DNA of 18,678 nt from Acidobacteriota bacterium (GTDB lineage Bacteria; Acidobacteriota; Blastocatellia; Pyrinomonadales; Pyrinomonadaceae). The stretch lies in the NCBI GenBank assembly GCA_023415725.1, contig JAEZJR010000316.1, forward strand, positions 1 through 18,678, written 5' to 3'. The first letter of the stretch is position 1; each line of letters opens with the position of its first letter. Positions 14,945-18,678 of the stretch are shown here, piece after piece. A model generated the notes under the pieces. That model did not search any database. It was given only the letters and a program-made list of their open reading frames with translations, and was not told the origin of the DNA. The position numbers and the translations under genes are program-made.

Positions 14945-15751
14945 ATGGCAAAAGAAACCAAGAAGAGCAGCCTGGTACCCGCTCTGATCATCCTCGTAGT
15001 ACTCGGTTTGGCGGTCGGCGGATTCGCATGGCTATACAGCACGTCCAAGTCCCCTAACGCGAACACGAGTGCCAACGCTTCCAACGGACGCTCGAACACC
15101 GCGAACACTGCACGGCCCGGGACCACGATCGCCGCGAACGCACCTCCGGGCGCGGCGATCGGCATCAACTCCATCGGCTCGCCGACGGCGAAAGTGACGA
15201 TCGAAGAATTCGCCGATTTCCAATGCCCGTCCTGCGCCGTCGCGCATCCGGTGCTGAAGGATATTCAAGCGGCCTTCGCGGGGAACAACAACGTCCGGTT
15301 CGTGTTCCGACATTTCCCGCTCACCATCCACGACAAGTCCTACGACGCGGCGGTGGCGGTCGAGGCGGCAGGGATGCAGGGGCAGCCGAAATTCTGGTCA
15401 TTGATGGACCAGCTGATGTCGAACCAGCAGGCTTGGGCTAACAACCCGAACTACCGCGACCTTTGGAAAGGTTACGCGGAGAAGATCGGGCTCGATGTGC
15501 AGAAGTGGCAGGACGATATGGCCGGCATGGCGGCGAAAGGACGGGTCGATCTCGACATCCAGCGTGCACGCGGGGTCGGCGTCGGCTCGACCCCTTCGGT
15601 TTACCTCAACGGCAGGTTGATCCCGTTCTCCGATGTTAATGTGCCGGCGATGCGTCAGCTGATCGAAACGGAGATCGAGAACGTTAATAAAGCGTCCGCT
15701 CCGGCAAGCAATGGCGCTGCAGCCGCGGGGAACGCCAACGCCGACAGATAA
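14945..15751 (+). CDS. Membrane-anchored DsbA-like thiol-disulfide oxidoreductase
   Basis: A 268-residue predicted periplasmic oxidoreductase tethered by one N-terminal membrane helix (about residues 10-31). A flexible Asn/Ala/Ser/Thr linker follows (about 38-68). The thioredoxin-fold domain then starts with KVTIEEFADFQC94PSC97, the CxxC active site, and runs through a helical insertion (HDKSYDAAVAVEAAGMQG; WSLMDQLMSNQ) to the cis-proline loop GVGSTPSVYLNGRLIP. This is the DSBA/thioredoxin_4 type (BdbD/DsbA-like). It probably introduces disulfides into exported proteins. The VKOR gene begins two bases after its stop, and VKOR proteins reoxidise such partners. The C-terminus (about 250-268) is again low-complexity Ala/Asn. 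No good Shine-Dalgarno is seen, so coupling to dxs translation is likely. Confidence 0.93.
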   Translation: MAKETKKSSLVPALIILVVLGLAVGGFAWLYSTSKSPNANTSANASNGRSNTANTARPGTTIAANAPPGAAIGINSIGSPTAKVTIEEFADFQCPSCAVAHPVLKDIQAAFAGNNNVRFVFRHFPLTIHDKSYDAAVAVEAAGMQGQPKFWSLMDQLMSNQQAWANNPNYRDLWKGYAEKIGLDVQKWQDDMAGMAAKGRVDLDIQRARGVGVGSTPSVYLNGRLIPFSDVNVPAMRQLIETEIENVNKASAPASNGAAAAGNANADR

Positions 15752-15753
15752 GC

Positions 15754-16203
15754 ATGAGCGAAGCGACGCAAGAATTGGAAGCAGCGGCCGGCACCCCTAA
15801 ACTGCCGGTCGTTGCCGCTTTGCTCGCGTTGCTCGGCCTCGCCGATTCGGTCTACCTCACCGTTCACCATTTCACCGCTGAGCCCGTTCCCTGCAGCATC
15901 GTCGAGGGCTGCGAAACGGTGCTCACCAGCTCCTACGCCGAGATCGCGGGTATCCCGCTCGCAGCGTTCGGCGCGTTGGCCTATTTCATCGCTTTCTCGC
16001 TCGCGATCCTCACGGTCTTCGGGAACCGCTCGATGTGGCTGCTGTTCGGCATTCAATCGTTCATCATGGCGGCGGTTTCTGTTTACCTGATCTACCTTCA
16101 GGGCTTTGTCATCGGTGCATTTTGCCAATTCTGCCTGATATCCGCTGCGACGAGCATCAGCCTCTTTATCGTCTTTCTAATATCAAAGTTCATGTCCCGG
16201 TGA
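15754..16203 (+). CDS. Vitamin K epoxide reductase (VKOR) family membrane protein
   Basis: A 149-residue integral membrane protein with four predicted membrane helices, the bacterial VKOR core. It reoxidises DsbA-like proteins and hands electrons to quinones, replacing DsbB. The two redox pairs are present: the loop cysteines C47 and C53 (PCSIVEGCETVL), and the active-site C124-QFC127 in the last helix region. The conserved serine-containing segment SSYAEIAGIPLAAFG lies between. Unlike some bacterial VKORs it has no fused thioredoxin domain; that partner is encoded separately just upstream, two bases away. A short polar N-terminus (1-16) precedes the first helix. No strong terminator follows; the sigma-factor gene begins 56 bases on, behind its own candidate promoter. 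Confidence 0.95.
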   Translation: MSEATQELEAAAGTPKLPVVAALLALLGLADSVYLTVHHFTAEPVPCSIVEGCETVLTSSYAEIAGIPLAAFGALAYFIAFSLAILTVFGNRSMWLLFGIQSFIMAAVSVYLIYLQGFVIGAFCQFCLISAATSISLFIVFLISKFMSR

Positions 16204-16210
16204 TCTGCAT

Positions 16211-16239
16211 TTGAATCCGACGTCCTCCCCTTATCTAAT
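16211..16239 (+). promoter_or_regulatory. Candidate promoter for the sigma/anti-sigma operon
   Basis: TTGAAT (16211-16216) and TCTAAT (16234-16239) are 17 bases apart, resembling a housekeeping promoter. The predicted start near 16246 would leave a leader of only about 14 bases containing the GGAGG ribosome site. Confidence 0.4.
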
Positions 16240-16259
16240 TGTTATGCGGAGGTTGAAAC

Positions 16260-16946
16260 ATGAGCGGTTCTGGAACCGGTCTGGCGTGCATGAGGTACAG
16301 CAACGCGGGATCCGACACCGGGCCCGCCCACTGGAAATACGTTGCGTATTCGGATACTTTATTGAGTACTAGCCAGGTCAATTCTGTGCAGACTATCTTA
16401 CAAAGGATCGCGGGGGGCGATCAGAACGCCGTTCAGGAATGCCTGAAAACTTACGGCGGGCTGGTGTGGTCGCTCGCGCGGAGGATGCTCCGCAATTCCG
16501 AAGACGCGGAGGACGCCGTGCAGGAGATCTTCCTCGACGTGTGGCTGAACGCCGAACGCTACGACCCGTCGCAGGCGTCCGAGACCACATATATCGCGAT
16601 GATCGCACGCCGTCGCCTGATCGACCGGATCCGGCATGTCCAACGGCGTATTTCGGCCGACTCGCTCGACGACATACTCGCCGAGCCGTCCGTACGGACC
16701 GACCGGACGGTCCAGACGAACCTCGAGGCACGCGATGCGGCAAAGGCGATGGATCAGCTTCGACCCGAGCAGCGGCAGGTGCTCCAGCTCTCGATCGTGC
16801 ACGGACTTTCGCATCAGGAAATATCGGAAGCAACGGGGATGCCGCTCGGCACGGTCAAAACTCATGCGCGGCGTGGATTGATTCAAGTTAGGGAGTTACT
16901 TGGTTTGGGAGAGAGCAGTGCAGGGAGAAAGGAGGTGTCCGTATGA
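16260..16946 (+). CDS. ECF-family RNA polymerase sigma factor
   Basis: A 228-residue alternative sigma factor. Region 2 spans about residues 65-130: LVWSLARRMLRNSEDAEDAVQEIFLDVW, then the ETTYIAMIARRRLIDRIRH promoter-melting and -10 recognition segment. Region 4 spans about 165-215, with RPEQRQVLQLSIVHGLSHQEISEATGMPLGTVKTHARRGL forming the HTH for -35 contact. There is no 1.1 or region 3 domain, as expected for ECF sigmas. The ATG at 16260 is supported by GGAGG seven bases upstream, and it gives an unusual extra head of about 40 residues (GTGLACMRYSNAGSDTGPAH) before the conserved part. The gene overlaps the next by four bases (ATGA), and that protein is an RskA-type anti-sigma factor, so this sigma is most like the SigK/RskA-controlled group. 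Confidence 0.94.
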   Translation: MSGSGTGLACMRYSNAGSDTGPAHWKYVAYSDTLLSTSQVNSVQTILQRIAGGDQNAVQECLKTYGGLVWSLARRMLRNSEDAEDAVQEIFLDVWLNAERYDPSQASETTYIAMIARRRLIDRIRHVQRRISADSLDDILAEPSVRTDRTVQTNLEARDAAKAMDQLRPEQRQVLQLSIVHGLSHQEISEATGMPLGTVKTHARRGLIQVRELLGLGESSAGRKEVSV

Positions 16947-17800
16947 GCAACAATATGGATGAAAGGCTCCTCGACCTGCTGTGCGACAAGGCCGTTCGGG
17001 GGCTTTCGGAAGCCGAGGAACGGGAGCTTGCGGCTCTGACCGCCGGTGCCGACGGCGAAATGGAAGCAATAAGTCTGGAATTGGCAGCCGCGGCTGTGCT
17101 GCTTGCGGAAACGGAGTTGGAACCGATGCCCGCCCATCTCGAGGCGAAGATCCTCGAGGGGGCGGACCGCCATTTTGTCGCGCTCAAAGAACAGAAGGCC
17201 GAAGACTCCCCGGTTCGCAATATCCAGTGGGCCCAGCCGAAACGGTCATTCCTGGATTGGTTCGGCTGGCCGGTCGCGGCCGCCGCGAGCGTGGCGTTGA
17301 TATTCACTATCTTCTACAACCAGCAGCGCGTTAGCACCCTCGAGGCCCAGCTTCAACAGCTGCAGAGGCCGTCGCCAGCCCCGGTCGAGCCGACAATGGC
17401 TCAAAAGCGGGACGAACTGATCCGAGAGGCCAGTGATATCACCCGCGCGTCTTGGACGAAAGGGAACGTAAAGGAATCCGAAGGGATCACCGGCGAGGTG
17501 GTTTGGAGCGACGAGAAGCAGATCGGTTATATGACCTTCCGCGGGCTGCCGCCGAACGACCCCAACCGGGAGGCTTACCAGCTCTGGATCTTCGAACAGG
17601 CCGACCTGGAGGCTCACCCGAAGGACGGCGGCGTATTCAACGTCACCGAAACCGGGGAAGTAATAGTCCCGATCGAGGCCAAATTACGTACGTTCAGCCC
17701 CAAAGCGTTCGCGGTGACGGTCGAAAAGCCTGGAGGCGTGGTCGTATCCTCCAGAGAAAAGATCGCCGCACTCGCCCCCGTGAAACCTTCGCAAACCTGA
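16943..17800 (+). CDS. RskA-like membrane anti-sigma factor
   Basis: A 285-residue single-pass membrane protein that should hold the neighbouring ECF sigma factor inactive. The cytoplasmic part (1-105) begins with a short helical sigma-binding region (DERLLDLLCDKAVRGLSEAEERELAAL) that lacks the HxxxCxxC zinc motif of the ZAS class. One membrane helix lies at about 109-125 (WPVAAAASVALIFTIFY), then a short coiled coil (QQRVSTLEAQLQQLQ). The extracytoplasmic domain (about 165-275) matches the RskA C-terminal domain: GEVVWSDEKQIGYMTFRGLP, YQLWIFEQ, GGVFNVTETGEVIVP, FAVTVEKPGG. The ATG overlaps the sigma stop, and a near-perfect AAAGGAGGTG (16928-16937) precedes it, giving strong translation relative to the sigma. 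Release probably depends on regulated proteolysis, as in other RskA systems. Confidence 0.93.
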   Translation: MSNNMDERLLDLLCDKAVRGLSEAEERELAALTAGADGEMEAISLELAAAAVLLAETELEPMPAHLEAKILEGADRHFVALKEQKAEDSPVRNIQWAQPKRSFLDWFGWPVAAAASVALIFTIFYNQQRVSTLEAQLQQLQRPSPAPVEPTMAQKRDELIREASDITRASWTKGNVKESEGITGEVVWSDEKQIGYMTFRGLPPNDPNREAYQLWIFEQADLEAHPKDGGVFNVTETGEVIVPIEAKLRTFSPKAFAVTVEKPGGVVVSSREKIAALAPVKPSQT

Positions 17801-17831
17801 TTGCGTTAAACTAACGAGAAATGAGCTTATC

Positions 17832-17872
17832 GGCCGACGGCGGGGTCTCATCCTCCCGCAGCGGCCTCTTTT
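17832..17872 (+). terminator. Probable terminator of the sigma/anti-sigma operon
   Basis: GGCCG-ACG-GCGGG (17832-17844) pairs with CCCGC-AG-CGGCC (17855-17866) as two 5-bp helices with a small internal loop, and TCTTTT follows. It is imperfect but well placed, about 30 bases after the stop. Confidence 0.55.
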
Positions 17873-17912
17873 CCGAGTCACATAAAAGACAATTTGATCA
17901 GGAGTGAACAAG

Positions 17913-18678
17913 ATGCGAATGAAGCAGATCTTTGCCGGATTTCTCATTCTGGCGGCGGCCTTCTCTCAAGCGGCCTTCGCACAGACGGGCGACAAACTGC
18001 CGGCGATAAACAGCAAGACCTATAAATTAAAGAACGGACTCACCGTTATCCTCCACGAAGACAAGTCCACGCCGATCGTGTCGGTCGGAACGTGGTACCA
18101 CGTCGGGTCCAAGAACGAGGTCACCGGGCGCACCGGGTTCGCTCACCTGTTCGAACATATGATGTTCCAGGGCTCGGCGAACTACGACAACGATTACTTC
18201 ACGCCGCTGCAGGAAGCCGGCGGAAGCATCAACGGCACCACCAACCAGGATCGCACCTGGTACTACGAAACGGTCCCGTCGAACTTCCTCGAACTCGCCC
18301 TCTTCATGGAAGCCGACCGCCTCGGCGGGCTGCTACCGGCGATGACGCAGGAAAAGCTCGACAACCAGCGCGACGTCGTGAAGAACGAACGCCGCCAGCG
18401 AGTCGATAACCAGCCCTACGGCACCGCTTTCGAGAAGATCGGCGCGATCATGTACCCGAAAGGCCACCCGTACAACTGGACGACGATCGGCTCGCTCGAA
18501 GACCTTCAGGCGGCCTCGCTCGAGGACGTCAAATCGTTCTTCCGGCAGTATTACGTGCCGAACAAGACGATCCTCGTCGTTTCCGGCGATTTCGACGAAA
18601 AGCAGGCCCGTGGATGGATCGAGAAATACTTCGGCCCGCTCGCGAAGGGCGGCGACATCACCCGCCCGAACCCGGCGA
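17913..18678 (+). CDS. M16 family zinc metallopeptidase, N-terminal part (3' end outside window)
   Basis: Start of a pitrilysin/M16 peptidase, exported. The ATG at 17913 has GGAG eight bases upstream and opens a signal peptide (MRMKQIF, core LILAAAFSQAAF, cleavage near AFAQTG). The N-terminal peptidase half follows: LKNGLTVILHEDKSTPIVSV, VGSKNEVTGRTGFAHLFEHMMF with the inverted zinc motif H78-LFE81-H82, and the distal zinc ligand E159 in DVVKNERRQ, 76 residues after H82, as the family requires. NGTTNQDRTWYYETVP and YPKGHPYNW are further signatures, so the enzyme should be active. The 255 visible residues are cut by the window edge; full M16 proteins carry one or more further homologous domains. 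It lies 112 bases after the anti-sigma gene, behind a probable terminator. Confidence 0.96.
   Translation, partial: MRMKQIFAGFLILAAAFSQAAFAQTGDKLPAINSKTYKLKNGLTVILHEDKSTPIVSVGTWYHVGSKNEVTGRTGFAHLFEHMMFQGSANYDNDYFTPLQEAGGSINGTTNQDRTWYYETVPSNFLELALFMEADRLGGLLPAMTQEKLDNQRDVVKNERRQRVDNQPYGTAFEKIGAIMYPKGHPYNWTTIGSLEDLQAASLEDVKSFFRQYYVPNKTILVVSGDFDEKQARGWIEKYFGPLAKGGDITRPNPA

Overview
The window looks like a stretch of chromosome from a high-GC, Gram-negative-type bacterium, most likely an Acidobacteriota of the Blastocatellia/Pyrinomonadales kind. That placement is inference. It rests on Asn/Ala/Ser-rich linkers in secreted proteins, many short signal-peptide proteins, a DsbA-like/VKOR pair, an RskA-type anti-sigma factor and general codon usage. 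I see no tRNA, rRNA, CRISPR array, insertion sequence or integrase. About nineteen genes are supported, with both end genes cut by the window edges.

Layout. 1-699: C-terminal part of a phosphomannomutase/phosphoglucomutase. 810-2717: a small secreted protein, then a secreted class-C-type serine hydrolase. 2724-4156 (minus): a stop-start coupled pair, a histone H1-like Lys/Ala/Ser-repeat protein followed by a stand-alone LigD-type DNA 3'-phosphoesterase. 4389-5447 (minus): S41 peptidase with its own terminator. 5593-7395 (minus): lepA with a 16-bp perfect terminator stem. 7571-8737 (plus): YtxH-like and DUF948-like membrane-anchored helical proteins, separated by a spacer bracketed by a 13-bp inverted repeat. 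8816-10318 (minus): a secreted coiled-coil-rich protein and a secreted metallophosphoesterase. 10468-11400 (plus): a secreted protein whose motifs suggest a HipA/PI3K-like kinase fold. 11626-12204 (plus): PAS-like plus CxxC protein. 12269-12820 (minus): Spy/CpxP-like LTxxQ protein. 13001-16203 (plus): dxs, a membrane-anchored DsbA-like thioredoxin protein and a VKOR protein, closely spaced. 16260-17800 (plus): ECF sigma factor and overlapping RskA-like anti-sigma factor. 17913-end (plus): start of an M16 zinc peptidase.

How the parts fit. Much of the region serves the cell envelope: signal-peptide hydrolases and peptidases, a Spy-like chaperone, an oxidative protein-folding pair (DsbA-like plus VKOR) and a sigma/anti-sigma module that could sense envelope state. 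The intergenic DNA is informative. There are six convincing or plausible intrinsic terminators and four extended -10 promoters of the form TTGNTANAAT. A perfect GTAAA-N5-GTAAA direct repeat, the known CpxR box pattern of enterobacteria, lies upstream of the Spy/CpxP-like gene.

The points most worth following are the H1-like/3'-phosphoesterase pair, the secreted kinase-like protein, and the CpxR-like box. All functional calls come from reading motifs by eye; no database search was run.
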